Source: Mesobacillus jeotgali
GTDB taxonomy: Bacteria > Bacillota > Bacilli > Bacillales > Cytobacillaceae
Reading direction: 5' to 3'
NCBI RefSeq assembly: GCF_031759225.1
Contig: NZ_CP134494.1
Coordinates: 201,001-265,000 of the forward strand
DNA: 64,000 nucleotides
A model generated the notes under the pieces. It made no database searches and was not told where the DNA came from. It saw only the letters and a list, made by a program, of their open reading frames with translations. Every line of letters starts with the position of its first letter. Within the stretch, counting starts at the first letter, position 1. The translations under genes and the position numbers were made by a program. Positions 25,779-34,494 of the stretch are shown piece after piece.

Positions 25779-26642
25779 ATGGAATACATACTGTATTTGC
25801 TCCTGGGCGGATTGATCAGTGTCCTTTCAGGATTTTTCGGAGTAGGCGGAGGCTTTATCCTGACGCCGATTTTACTGTTGTTAGGCTTTTCGCCGCTTGA
25901 GGCAATCACAACCAGCTTATTTTTCACGGTGGGTACTTCGATTTCTGGGATTACCGCGCATATTCGCATGAAAAATATCCTCTGGAAAGAGGGGCTGACC
26001 ATGGGGCTGAGCGGAATTGCCGCGACACAGCTGGCACGGCCGCTGGTTTATGCCCTGGAGGCGCGGGGCTGGGATGATATTGTCATTCCGTTCCTCTATA
26101 TTGTGCTGCTTGCTTATTTTGCGATAAAGATGATTCGCCAGGGAAGGAAGAAGGATGAGGAAATCGCTGCACCAGCCGATTTTTCGCTGCCAAAGCTGTT
26201 GGCTGTTGGCTTCCTCGGAGGCTTCGTCTCGGCAACGCTCGGAGTGGGAGGAGGCTTCATCATCGTTCCGCTGATCATTACATCGCTCGGCTTCAATCCG
26301 AAAAAGGCAGTCGGAACGAGTCTGTTTGCGGTGCTGCTCATTGTCTCAGTAGGGTTCATATCCTATGCGGTCGATACGGATATCAATTACTTCATTGGTC
26401 TAATGCTGATTGCCGGTGCACTAGTCGGCTCCCAGTTCGGCGCAAGAATGACTTCCTATTTTGAAAACAAGGAAATGAACGCGATGCTTGGGATCCTTTA
26501 TCTTGTCACGCTGGCAGGAGCGGTCCTGAAGCTTTTTGACCTGAATAAAACAGGCCTGGTGATCATGGGGATGTTCATACTGTACTTTTTTACAATGTCC
26601 ATTCGTAAAATAAAGACAGAAAAGGCAAAGAAAAAAGGCTGA
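25779..26642 (+). CDS. TauE/SafE-family anion exporter
   Basis: A 287-residue membrane protein with about eight helices in two related halves, each opening with a glycine-rich motif (GFFGVGGGFILTPIL near residue 22 and ATLGVGGGFIIVPLI near 150). The family moves sulfite, sulfoacetate or other small anions. The substrate cannot be read here, and no sulfur gene is adjacent. ATG 25779 follows GAGGGAG at good spacing; an in-frame TTG lies 6 bases earlier. Confidence 0.85.
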   Translation: MEYILYLLLGGLISVLSGFFGVGGGFILTPILLLLGFSPLEAITTSLFFTVGTSISGITAHIRMKNILWKEGLTMGLSGIAATQLARPLVYALEARGWDDIVIPFLYIVLLAYFAIKMIRQGRKKDEEIAAPADFSLPKLLAVGFLGGFVSATLGVGGGFIIVPLIITSLGFNPKKAVGTSLFAVLLIVSVGFISYAVDTDINYFIGLMLIAGALVGSQFGARMTSYFENKEMNAMLGILYLVTLAGAVLKLFDLNKTGLVIMGMFILYFFTMSIRKIKTEKAKKKG

Positions 26643-26656
26643 CTCAGCCTTTTTTC
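26632..26656. terminator. bidirectional terminator between convergent genes
   Basis: AAAAAAGGCTGA pairs with TCAGCCTTTTTT. It overlaps the exporter stop codon and ends just before the acetyltransferase stop. Confidence 0.88.
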
Positions 26657-26659
26657 TAT

Positions 26660-27517
26660 TTATGCCTCAGAGGTGACTGGGTGCTTGATGAAAGGAGGAA
26701 TCTCGAGTCCGGGACTCTTTCTGACAAAAAATGCACCATTTCTTTTAAATGGCTCCTGTTGATATGGGATATCACCTTGATCCGGTGTAAAGTGGAATTG
26801 AATGGTATCTGTATCTCCAAAGGAAGAAATAATGTCGTTCATGTTTACAGGGGCGGTGCAGATCACGTCATACAGTTGGACGGTCCTGTATTCTCTTATG
26901 AAAATTAAAATAGCGTCTGCTTCTGCAAGGTAGTATAGGTGGTCGTTATATACATTAAGGATATGGTACATTGTGATCCCGGCAGAATTGGCAGTCGCAA
27001 AGGCATTGGAAACTGGGACTCTGGTATAGATAAATTTTTCAATCATCTCAAGGTCCTCAGGAATTCTTAATTTCCTTAATGGCAGCGGATCAGTCCCCGT
27101 CAAAGTTTTCGTCGAGTATTGATGTTCCTCAACTTGTTCAAATCCAAATTTCGGATAAAAATTCAGCGCGCTGTCGTTGGCGAACAAGTACATTAAGTCA
27201 TACTTTCCTTCGTATTCATCCAGAACATGGTTCATCAAGCAGGCTGACAGGCCTTTGTTCCGATACCGCGGATGGGTCATGACGGTGCCGATTTGCAGGG
27301 CTTTATGGCTTTTTCCCTCGATAACCAAATCAAGCTCGTTGACCGATACATTGGCGATAATTTGGTCGCCGTCTGCATAGGAATACGGGATGTACCTTTC
27401 TCCCCAATATCCGCGCTCATGCCAGCTCGTGAAATCAAGGCCGAAAATGTCGGCGGCAAGCTGGATAAAACTTTTTCTCAAAACTTCATTCTCACGGTAA
27501 TGGCTTACTAGCATCAT
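26660..27517 (-). CDS. GNAT-family N-acetyltransferase
   Basis: A 285-residue protein with an N-terminal GNAT fold. The acetyl-CoA loop is TVMTHPRYRNKGLSACLMNHV (consensus Q/R-x-x-G-x-G/A, here RNKGLS), followed by LFANDSALNFYPKFGF. The C-terminal 130 residues have a second GNAT-like character and may bind the acceptor. Its start overlaps the rodA stop (ATGA), so it is translated with rodA. The acceptor is unknown. Confidence 0.82.
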   Translation of the reverse strand: MMLVSHYRENEVLRKSFIQLAADIFGLDFTSWHERGYWGERYIPYSYADGDQIIANVSVNELDLVIEGKSHKALQIGTVMTHPRYRNKGLSACLMNHVLDEYEGKYDLMYLFANDSALNFYPKFGFEQVEEHQYSTKTLTGTDPLPLRKLRIPEDLEMIEKFIYTRVPVSNAFATANSAGITMYHILNVYNDHLYYLAEADAILIFIREYRTVQLYDVICTAPVNMNDIISSFGDTDTIQFHFTPDQGDIPYQQEPFKRNGAFFVRKSPGLEIPPFIKHPVTSEA

Positions 27518-28701
27518 ATATCAAAACTCCTGTCTCTCGAGGCAAACATATAGGTTTTATGATGGAATCGGATGCCATATATCAGCCCCATCGCGAGCAT
27601 ATTGCCCATAAGCGAGCTTCCGCCATAACTGATGAATGGCAGCGGGATGCCGGTAATCGGCAGCAGCTGGATCGTCATCCCGACATTCTGGAAAACATGG
27701 AAGGTGACCATGCTGATGACTCCCGCGCTGATGTAGGTATTGAATGGGTCATTTGTATCCAGGGCAGTCTTGGTCAGATGGTAGATTAGCAGGAAGTACA
27801 GGCTGATGACAAAACTGCCGCCCACAAAGCCGAATTCCTCGCCAATCACACTGAAAATAAAGTCTGTATGGCTTTCGGGAATATAGACCTCACTGCCATT
27901 GATCCCTTTTCCAGTCAACATGCCTGATCCAATTGCACTGAGGGATTTTAATAGATGATAACCGTATTCCGGGTAGCTATCAGGATCAAGCCAGGCATAA
28001 ATGCGCCCAAACTGGTACGTTTTTACCCCTAAATATTTTTTCAGGAGCTCAGGCTTCCAGATGACGAGATACAGAATGCCGGCTCCAAATGCAGCCCCGC
28101 CGCCATAGAGCGGAAGGATGATTTTCCATGTGATGCCTGAAACAAGGATGATCCCGGTGAAAATGGCAAGCACGACGAGAGAGGTGCCCAGGTCAGGCTG
28201 GAGCATGATCATTCCAAGTGGCAAGGCGGTTATGAAACCAAGCTTGATGAAAAGCAGGAAATCTGTTTGAAGCGTCTTTACCGAATGTTTTTTATGATGG
28301 GCATAGATCGTGCTGCTAAGGGCAAGAATCAAGAAGACCTTCATGAATTCTGAGGGCTGGATCGAACCGAATGGCTCGATGAAGAACCAGCTTTTGGCCC
28401 CGTTTCGTTCTTCGGCGATACTGGCTGGAGCGAAAAACAGGAAGACAAGCAGGAACACCCCGAACCCGTACAAATACCATGAAAGTTTGCGGTATTGTTC
28501 ACTGTCGAACATCATCACAACAGCGATGATCCCAGATCCGACGACATACCAGAATATTTGCTTGTATAAAAAATTCTGACCGACATACTGCCCTGTCTTT
28601 TGTGCGCTGTATATGGCGACGCAGCTGGTCAGAAAAAACAGCATTAAGAGGAGCGTCAACGTCCAATCAAATCTATCGAATTTTTTAATCGATTTCTCCA
28701 T
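27514..28701 (-). CDS. rodA: SEDS-family glycosyltransferase, RodA-like
   Basis: A 395-residue protein with ten membrane helices. SEDS proteins polymerise lipid II into glycan strands with a class B PBP; RodA serves the cylinder wall, FtsW division and SpoVE the spore cortex. Visible hallmarks are FIEPFGSIQPSEFMKV, MLQPDLGTSLV, SHTDFIFSVIGEEFGF and LPITGIPLPFISYGGSSL. The catalytic Asp is expected in the large extracellular loop region around HTDF. RodA is chosen over FtsW/SpoVE by general similarity only. It is followed by the coupled acetyltransferase gene. Confidence 0.82.
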   Translation of the reverse strand: MEKSIKKFDRFDWTLTLLLMLFFLTSCVAIYSAQKTGQYVGQNFLYKQIFWYVVGSGIIAVVMMFDSEQYRKLSWYLYGFGVFLLVFLFFAPASIAEERNGAKSWFFIEPFGSIQPSEFMKVFLILALSSTIYAHHKKHSVKTLQTDFLLFIKLGFITALPLGMIMLQPDLGTSLVVLAIFTGIILVSGITWKIILPLYGGGAAFGAGILYLVIWKPELLKKYLGVKTYQFGRIYAWLDPDSYPEYGYHLLKSLSAIGSGMLTGKGINGSEVYIPESHTDFIFSVIGEEFGFVGGSFVISLYFLLIYHLTKTALDTNDPFNTYISAGVISMVTFHVFQNVGMTIQLLPITGIPLPFISYGGSSLMGNMLAMGLIYGIRFHHKTYMFASRDRSFDI

Positions 28702-29042
28702 TTGCTACACCCTGTCCCATTCATTATTCCGGTGAATTTTGCTGCTTGCAGTTAGTTCTCGGGCTCACTGATCGGCAGTCTTACCATTTTATGCTAACGT
28801 AAAAGGATGATTCTTACAATCCCTGCCAAGGTAAGATATTCCTGTACCTATTAGACGATTTAATAGGCGGGTTAGTTTCTGATCAAAGCTGGATTCTTTT
28901 CGCGGAAAAGGTCGATAATAATTATGTTTTTGAAGAGTCAGAATAAGATATTTTCTGCCGTTTTTGTTAGAATGGAAGAAGTGTTATTTGTACGGAGCCG
29001 CTGGCAGTTTGCAGCTGAGAATTTTTCCGGGAGGTTTTGCCT
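28702..29042. other. intergenic region between divergent genes
   Basis: About 340 bases holding the divergent promoters of rodA and the 258-aa gene. No promoter is clear enough to call, and there is no coding frame or repeat. Confidence 0.5.
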
Positions 29043-29819
29043 TTGAAAAAGAACCATCCTTATAGCAGGGATATACTATACGTCCATTTGAACGAACGGG
29101 ACCAGTACGTGCTCTCGCATGGGATCGAATTCCATGAATTCGCACGGGTCTTGTCTGATTCACTCAACCATTTGCTGCTGTTGAAGCATCGCTATGAGGA
29201 TGGTGAGTTCAACAGACATACTTTATTTGAGTATGTACCTGAGGACAGCGTTGAAAAATTGGTCGGAGCGAATGTACATGCATACGGTGATTTTTGCTGG
29301 ATCGATTTTGAGGAAGTGGAGGCATTGAATGTGCTGTCGGCCCATGAAATTGCTGAGCTTCTGTATCTCGGGCATATCAAGCATCATTTGAAACTGCCTT
29401 TTTATAATCAGCTTAATAATCGATTCGTGTTCCTCTCCACTGAAGATGGCTGGTTCAATAAAACCTATTACCGCAATCTCAATGACTTTTTCCGCATGCT
29501 TGGCCATGTCCTTTCAGGCAAGCTGGGGGAGATGAAGCCGGAAAAAACGCTGCTTGGGATCCGGAAAAAGAAATCCTATCCTTCCGTCAGCAAGGAAATC
29601 CTGAAATCATTGACGCCAGCCCTGAAGGAAGGGGCGGTGTTTTCGTTGAAAAACATCCAGCAAAGCCGCAACAGAATTGAAATCCCAATCTGGATCATTG
29701 GTGATTTTGCCAACATGGATGATATGCATGATGAATATAAAGAAGCCAGCCGAAGCACTCCGGATGGCAGGATTGTCTTCGATAAAAAAGCGAAAGAATG
29801 GAGCTTGCTTGCTCAATAA
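29043..29819 (+). CDS. conserved hypothetical protein of Bacillaceae type, 258 aa
   Basis: A soluble 258-residue protein without signal peptide or membrane helix. It has an N-terminal half rich in His and acidic residues (HEFARVLSDSLNHLLLLKHR, SAHEIAELLYLGHIKHHLKL) and a second half ending in a small alpha/beta part (VFSLKNIQQSRNRIEIPIWI). TTG 29043 is chosen because GGGAGG stands 8 bases upstream. I do not recognise a function. The next plus-strand unit starts with a riboswitch, so it is monocistronic. Confidence 0.7.
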   Translation: MKKNHPYSRDILYVHLNERDQYVLSHGIEFHEFARVLSDSLNHLLLLKHRYEDGEFNRHTLFEYVPEDSVEKLVGANVHAYGDFCWIDFEEVEALNVLSAHEIAELLYLGHIKHHLKLPFYNQLNNRFVFLSTEDGWFNKTYYRNLNDFFRMLGHVLSGKLGEMKPEKTLLGIRKKKSYPSVSKEILKSLTPALKEGAVFSLKNIQQSRNRIEIPIWIIGDFANMDDMHDEYKEASRSTPDGRIVFDKKAKEWSLLAQ

Positions 29820-29900
29820 CGTCGAAAAAACAAAATTTTTGGAGCAATTTTTGGCAAATCGTGTATAATTGGATTTAGCGGAAAATTACATAACAAATGA

Positions 29901-30090
29901 ACAGGTGTCTTTTATAACAAGACTTAATAGGGAAGTTGGTGAAAATCCAACGCGGTCCCGCCACTGTAAATGGGAGCAAGCTGCAAATGCCACTGTACAA
30001 ATGTATGGGAAGGCGCAGCGAGCATTGACCATGAGCCAGGAGACCTGCCTGTCCATTGCACCAGCAAACCTACGAGGATAGGGAGGTGCC
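29901..30090 (+). promoter_or_regulatory. cobalamin riboswitch (AdoCbl class)
   Basis: The conserved blocks are in order: GGTGTC at the 5' stem, AATAGGGAAGTTGGTGAAAA, CGCGGTCCCGCCACTGTAA, TGGGAAGGCGC, and the B12 box GAGCCAGGAGACCTGCC. It ends in GGAGGTGCC, which can close the first stem. A terminator hairpin follows 48 bases later, so control by premature termination is likely: with enough cobalamin, transcription of the uptake genes stops. Confidence 0.95.
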
Positions 30091-30137
30091 GACAGGCTCT
30101 ATGTCTTTTATGACGATAAAAACATTTGCTTACTCGG

Positions 30138-30169
30138 ACATCTCCCCTTCAGGTGGAGATGTTTTTTTA
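30138..30169 (+). terminator. riboswitch-controlled terminator
   Basis: ACATCTCC pairs with GGAGATGT across CCTTCAGGT, followed by TTTTTTT. It stands between the riboswitch and btuF. Confidence 0.9.
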
Positions 30170-30210
30170 TTTATTGGCTCTGTTAAAGCCAAATGTTGTT
30201 TTTAAGCCCT

Positions 30211-30253
30211 GTTGATTGTAGTGGAAGGCGAAGCGCCTGGAACGAAAATCAAC
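30211..30253. repeat. short palindromic intergenic repeat
   Basis: GTTGATT (30211) pairs with AATCAAC (30247), and inside it AGGCG pairs with CGCCT. It looks like a shortened member of a palindromic repeat common between genes in Bacillaceae, recalled from memory. It lies in the btuF leader after the terminator. Confidence 0.55.
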
Positions 30254-30289
30254 CAAGCAAAGCTTATTAGGAAATTGGAGGAGAAGCGA

Positions 30290-31246
30290 ATGAAGAAGTT
30301 ATTGATGTTGATCATGGCTGCAGTTATGATCCTGGCAGGATGCGGCACGGAAGCACAGCCAGAAAAGAAGGAAAGCGAAAAAACCGCGCAGGAGCAGAAG
30401 ACGGGATTCCCTGTCACGGTAAAAGATGCGCTTGATCAAGAAGTCGTTATTGAAGAAAAACCTGAAAAGATCATTTCCTTGATCCCAAGCAACACGGAAA
30501 TCGTTTATGCACTTGATAGCGGAGACGCGATTGTCGGTGTCACCGATTTCGATAATTATCCAGAAGATGTTATGGCAAAAGAAAAAGTCGGCGGCATGGA
30601 GTTTAATATCGAAAAAATGATTTTCCTTAAGCCAGACCTTGTCCTGGCACCTGGATCAACAGCGGACACTGCGAAAGAGGGTCTTCAGCAGTTGAAGGAT
30701 GCGGGAATAGCTGTTGTTGTCGTGAATGATGCGCAGTCATTTGAAGAGGTATATCGATCCATCGAGATGATTGGCCAGGCCATTGGCGAGACAGATAAGG
30801 CAGATGAACTTATTGAGAATATGAAAAACAGTTTTGCGGAACTGAAGAAGAAAGCAGAAGCAATCAAACCGGAAGAGCAGAAAACGGTATTTGTCGAGGT
30901 TTCACCAGCGCCGGAAATCTACACTGCCGGCAAGAGTACTTTCATCAATGAAATGCTTGAGTTGATCGGCGCTAAGAATGCTGCTGGCGATATGGATGGC
31001 TGGGCGAAGGTTGACCCGGAAGCCATTGTTGAGCGTAATCCGGATGTCATTGTGACAACCTATGGATATTATACTGAAAACGCAGCTGATCAGGTTCTTG
31101 CGCGGCAGGGCTGGAATAATGTAAAAGCGGTCAAGGACCAGCGGGTATATGATGTCCATTCCGATCTCGTTACCCGTTCAGGTCCAAGGCTCGCTGAAGG
31201 AGCAGAGGAGCTTGCGAAAGCCATTTACCCGGACGTTTTTAAATAA
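30290..31246 (+). CDS. btuF: cobalamin/corrinoid-binding lipoprotein of an ABC importer
   Basis: A 318-residue class III solute-binding protein that should catch cobalamin or cobinamide outside the membrane. Residues 1-18 are a lipoprotein signal with lipobox LAGC (Cys18), followed by a charged linker. The two BtuF/TroA-type lobes read IISLIPSNTEIVYALDSGDA and, after a rigid helix near 165-195, TVFVEVSPAPEIYTAGKSTF. ATG 30290 follows GGAGGAG; longer frames lack both the site and the signal. It is the first gene under the riboswitch. Confidence 0.9.
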   Translation: MKKLLMLIMAAVMILAGCGTEAQPEKKESEKTAQEQKTGFPVTVKDALDQEVVIEEKPEKIISLIPSNTEIVYALDSGDAIVGVTDFDNYPEDVMAKEKVGGMEFNIEKMIFLKPDLVLAPGSTADTAKEGLQQLKDAGIAVVVVNDAQSFEEVYRSIEMIGQAIGETDKADELIENMKNSFAELKKKAEAIKPEEQKTVFVEVSPAPEIYTAGKSTFINEMLELIGAKNAAGDMDGWAKVDPEAIVERNPDVIVTTYGYYTENAADQVLARQGWNNVKAVKDQRVYDVHSDLVTRSGPRLAEGAEELAKAIYPDVFK

Positions 31247-32273
31247 AATAGGAATTGCCTATCTATTTGCGGCAGCATTCTTGGTCATCTCGATGCTGCT
31301 GGGCATCTCCATCGGAACTGTTTCCATCCCTGTACCCGCTATTATTGAGATTATTGGTGCTGAGATTTTCCGCTTTCAGGGACAGGGAATCGATCCGATG
31401 TATGCAAGTATCGTCATGGAAATCAGGCTGCCGCGTGTATTGCTGGCAGGGCTTGTCGGCGCATCGCTGGCAATTGCCGGTGCTGCCTTCCAGGGCCTGC
31501 TGCGCAATCCGCTGGCAGACCCTTACACGCTTGGGATTTCATCAGGTGCCTCCATCGGGGCAGTTATCACGCTGTTCTTTGGCATTTCATTGCCGCTGAT
31601 CGGTGCCTTCACCTTGCCGGTGTTGACCATTTTATTTGCCTTTGCCACCGTCTTGTTTGTGTTGTTTTTTGCCCGGAAAGTCGACAGGCTGCTCAGGGTG
31701 GAGACAATCATTTTGACCGGAATTATCTTAAGTTCATTTCTAGGTTCTTTCATTTCTTTGATGATCGCCCTCTCCGGAGAAGAACTGAGGCAAATCATCG
31801 GCTGGCTGCTGGGCAGCGTGTCAATGCGCGGCTGGGAATACATTAAAATTATTTTTCCTTTCTTTATAATCGGATTGGTGATATTGCTTGCCAATACAAG
31901 GGAATTGAATGCCATGTCTTTTGGTGAGGAGCGCGCCCAGCACCTGGGTGTCAATGTCGAGCGCCGCAAGCTTCTGATTTTGCTGTCCGGTTCACTTTTA
32001 ACAGGTTCAGCGGTTGCGGTTTCAGGGACGATCGGCTTTGTCGGTCTCGTCATCCCGCATCTGACAAGGACAGTCTGGGGACCGGACCATCGCCACTTGC
32101 TGCCGCTTTCTGTCCTGATCGGCAGCGGCTTCCTGATTCTCGCAGACCTGATATCAAGAACGATCATCGCCCCTTCTGAATTGCCGATCGGCGTGATCAC
32201 AGCATTAATCGGTGCTCCGGTTTTTGCGTTTATTTTAATGAAAAATCGCAGGGAAAGAAGTGCTGGCCGATGA
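31212..32273 (+). CDS. btuC: cobalamin ABC importer permease
   Basis: A 353-residue FecCD-type permease with about ten helices. Hallmarks are LPRVLLAGLVGASLAIAGAA, FQGLLRNPLADPYTLGISSG, LSGEELRQIIGWLLGS and IGFVGLVIPHLTRTVWG. The start is set at TTG 31212, 9 bases after AAGGAG and inside the last codons of btuF, so the two genes overlap by 35 bases. This gives a natural cytoplasmic N terminus (RKPFTRTFLNKIG) before helix 1. It forms the channel with btuF and btuD. Confidence 0.9.
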   Translation: MRKPFTRTFLNKIGIAYLFAAAFLVISMLLGISIGTVSIPVPAIIEIIGAEIFRFQGQGIDPMYASIVMEIRLPRVLLAGLVGASLAIAGAAFQGLLRNPLADPYTLGISSGASIGAVITLFFGISLPLIGAFTLPVLTILFAFATVLFVLFFARKVDRLLRVETIILTGIILSSFLGSFISLMIALSGEELRQIIGWLLGSVSMRGWEYIKIIFPFFIIGLVILLANTRELNAMSFGEERAQHLGVNVERRKLLILLSGSLLTGSAVAVSGTIGFVGLVIPHLTRTVWGPDHRHLLPLSVLIGSGFLILADLISRTIIAPSELPIGVITALIGAPVFAFILMKNRRERSAGR

Positions 32274-33715
32274 TCACAGTGAAGAATTTGACAGGCGGAT
32301 ATGCAGGCGGCGAGGTGCTGAAAGGAATCTCCTTTGAGGTTGGCAAGGGTGAGTTATTCGGAATCCTTGGTCCAAACGGAAGTGGGAAAACCACGCTGTT
32401 AAAAATGATCAGCGGCGCTTTGGATTTCAGTGCAGGTGCCATTGAGCTGGACGGCCGGCCATTGACCCAGTATTCACCGAAGCAGCTTGCCAGGATGATG
32501 GCTGTCCTGCCGCAGCATTCCGACCAGGCCTTCCCTTATAGTGTAAAAGAAACTGTTTCGCTCGGGCGCTATGCCCACCAAAAGGGCTGGTTCCACAGCT
32601 GGAGTGAGGAAGATGAGCAGATTGTCCTGAAGGTGATGGACCAGACAGGAATCACCCAACTCCAGGAAAAATCAATCGTAGAACTATCCGGCGGCGAAAA
32701 ACAACGAGTCTATCTCGCCCAGGCACTGGCCCAGCAGCCGAGGATCCTGCTGCTCGATGAACCTACGAATCATCTTGACCTAAGTTTTCAAAAAGAGCTG
32801 CTGGACCTTTTGAAAAAATGGGCATCCGAAGAGGAGCTTACGGTCGTATCCATTTTCCATGACTTGAATCTGGCATCTTTATATTGTGACAGGCTGCTGT
32901 TAATGAAAAACGGAGAGGTGTTGATTGTCGACTCTCCTGTTGAAGTGTTAAAAGAAGAACGGATTAAGAGTGTTTATAAAACGCAAATCAAAAACCATCC
33001 GCATCCGGAAATCGCCAAGCCTCAATTGCTGCTCGTGCCGGAAACCGAGAGCGATCATGACGGTGTTTTTAAAATAGACGACAGATTTCTTGATGTGGGG
33101 CACGACCGTATCATCCTGCAGTCACCAGTAAAGTTGAGGACGATGTCTTCGGGAATTACCGGTGCCGGGATTGGATGGCACAGTTCGTTCGTGCATCGTG
33201 TTGTCCCGATGGAGTATGACTGCAGCGACCATAAGGCGGAGATGGCTCAGTACTTGCAGGACAAGAGATTCCTTCCAAGCGAAACGGTGGGGATGATGAC
33301 GGCTGTTCCTGTTGAAACAGCATCATATCGCTCTTTTGAGACTGAGGGAATGTCGATTTTTATTATTGTCTCCGCAGGCAGCACCCATCGGGACAGCCCC
33401 CGGAATATCAATACCTGGCTGTTCATTAACGGCAGGATTTCTGAGGAGGCGTTTATCCAGAGCGCAATGACGGCGGCAGAAGCAAAAATAAGCGTCCTGC
33501 AGGAACTGGAAGGGAGCGGACCTGGATTTGCCGGCCAGCCAGCAGGCATTTCCACGGACAGTATCTGCATTGCCGCAACACAGCAAGGTGAAGAAATTTC
33601 CTATGCAGGCACTGCAACGCCTCTCGGCAAGCTAATCAGCGAGGGGATTTACACCTGCACAAAGGAAGCAATCCTAAACTATAGAAACAGCAAAAGCGCA
33701 TTTAAGCTTCAATGA
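32270..33715 (+). CDS. btuD: BtuD ATPase fused to CbiZ adenosylcobinamide amidohydrolase
   Basis: A 481-residue fusion. Residues 1-255 are the ABC ATPase: Walker A GPNGSGKTT, Q loop VLPQHS, signature LSGGEKQRV, Walker B ILLLDEPTNHLDL and the H-loop IFHD. Residues 270-480 are a CbiZ domain (GITGAGIGWHSSFVHRVVP, MTAVPVETASYRS, GTATPLGKLISEGIYT). CbiZ cuts the amide link of corrinoids with a foreign lower ligand, giving cobyric acid for remodelling. It starts in the btuC stop (ATGA). Fusing import and salvage suggests that incoming corrinoids are processed at the membrane. Confidence 0.9.
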   Translation: MITVKNLTGGYAGGEVLKGISFEVGKGELFGILGPNGSGKTTLLKMISGALDFSAGAIELDGRPLTQYSPKQLARMMAVLPQHSDQAFPYSVKETVSLGRYAHQKGWFHSWSEEDEQIVLKVMDQTGITQLQEKSIVELSGGEKQRVYLAQALAQQPRILLLDEPTNHLDLSFQKELLDLLKKWASEEELTVVSIFHDLNLASLYCDRLLLMKNGEVLIVDSPVEVLKEERIKSVYKTQIKNHPHPEIAKPQLLLVPETESDHDGVFKIDDRFLDVGHDRIILQSPVKLRTMSSGITGAGIGWHSSFVHRVVPMEYDCSDHKAEMAQYLQDKRFLPSETVGMMTAVPVETASYRSFETEGMSIFIIVSAGSTHRDSPRNINTWLFINGRISEEAFIQSAMTAAEAKISVLQELEGSGPGFAGQPAGISTDSICIAATQQGEEISYAGTATPLGKLISEGIYTCTKEAILNYRNSKSAFKLQ

Positions 33716-33762
33716 AGGAAACCGTTCACTTCGTCTCGAATTTATTCACAGAGGTGATGAGA

Positions 33763-34146
33763 ATGGAAATGAAAATGGGCTATGTCATTCTATATGTTTC
33801 CAATCTGGAAAAAACAAAGCATTTTTACGGTGAGCTGCTAGGGCTTAAACTTCGAAATGAATTTGGGACCTACATCGAATATGAAACGGGTAACACCGTG
33901 CTGTCGATGAACACGAGAGAAAGCGGCCGTGAGATCACGACGCTGCCAATCCCGGATGGAATAAGGAAGGAACAAACCTTCGAGCTCGGATTCGTAACAG
34001 AGGACGTGAAGGACGCAGTAGAAAAACTGCGGGCCGCCGGAGTCCCAATCCTGCTCGAGCCAACCGAAAAACCATGGGGCCAGGTCGTCGCCTATGCAGC
34101 CGACCCGGATGGGCACTATATTGAAATATGCACTCCGATTGGTTGA
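33763..34146 (+). CDS. VOC-family (glyoxalase-like) protein
   Basis: A 127-residue protein with two beta-alpha-beta-beta-beta units of the vicinal oxygen chelate fold (MGYVILYVSNLEKTKHFYGE, and FELGFVTEDVKDAVEKLRAA). The final DPDGHYIEICTP carries a likely metal-binding Glu. The substrate is unknown; the family includes glyoxalases, dioxygenases and resistance proteins. ATG 33763 is 6 bases after GAGGTG. A frame overlapping the btuD stop also exists but has no ribosome site. It may be cotranscribed with the btu operon, since the first terminator after btuF lies behind it. Confidence 0.82.
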   Translation: MEMKMGYVILYVSNLEKTKHFYGELLGLKLRNEFGTYIEYETGNTVLSMNTRESGREITTLPIPDGIRKEQTFELGFVTEDVKDAVEKLRAAGVPILLEPTEKPWGQVVAYAADPDGHYIEICTPIG

Positions 34147-34148
34147 TA

Positions 34149-34186
34149 AAATCCCTGCAGCTCTAGAGCTGCAGGGATTTTTTTAA
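34149..34186 (+). terminator. terminator closing the btu-VOC unit
   Basis: AAATCCCTGCAGCTCT pairs with AGAGCTGCAGGGATTT, a very strong stem, followed by TTTT. Confidence 0.92.
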
Positions 34187-34395
34187 GCTCGGATTCGGGG
34201 AGAAATGTTACATAGAAAAGTATACAAATCAAAGCCTCCTAAATCCCCATAACAAATATTCCTTTTAAAAACCTTCAAGAAGCAGAACATGAATTGCGAT
34301 TTTACATTTTAAGGTTTTTATCTTACCTGTATGAAAAATGAAGAATACCGTCGAATCTGTAAGAAAAGGAAACATTATAGCGCTTACATTATAAG

Positions 34396-34423
34396 TTGCG
34401 ACTTCGGGGAGATGTGTTATGAT
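34396..34423 (+). promoter_or_regulatory. SigA-type promoter of the SulP gene
   Basis: TTGCGA, 16 bases, TATGAT. It lies 70 bases before the TTG start of the transporter. The rest of the 34187-34494 gap holds no coding frame. Confidence 0.5.
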
Positions 34424-34494
34424 AATTCCTGTTTGTAACGGACCCGGCTTGCTTGAGAGTAGGAAGCCACAAAATAATATTAAGGGGTGTTTAC

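Noticed and set aside
29869..30081. Open frame across the cobalamin riboswitch
   Set aside because: The conserved riboswitch blocks explain the sequence, and no start signal is present.
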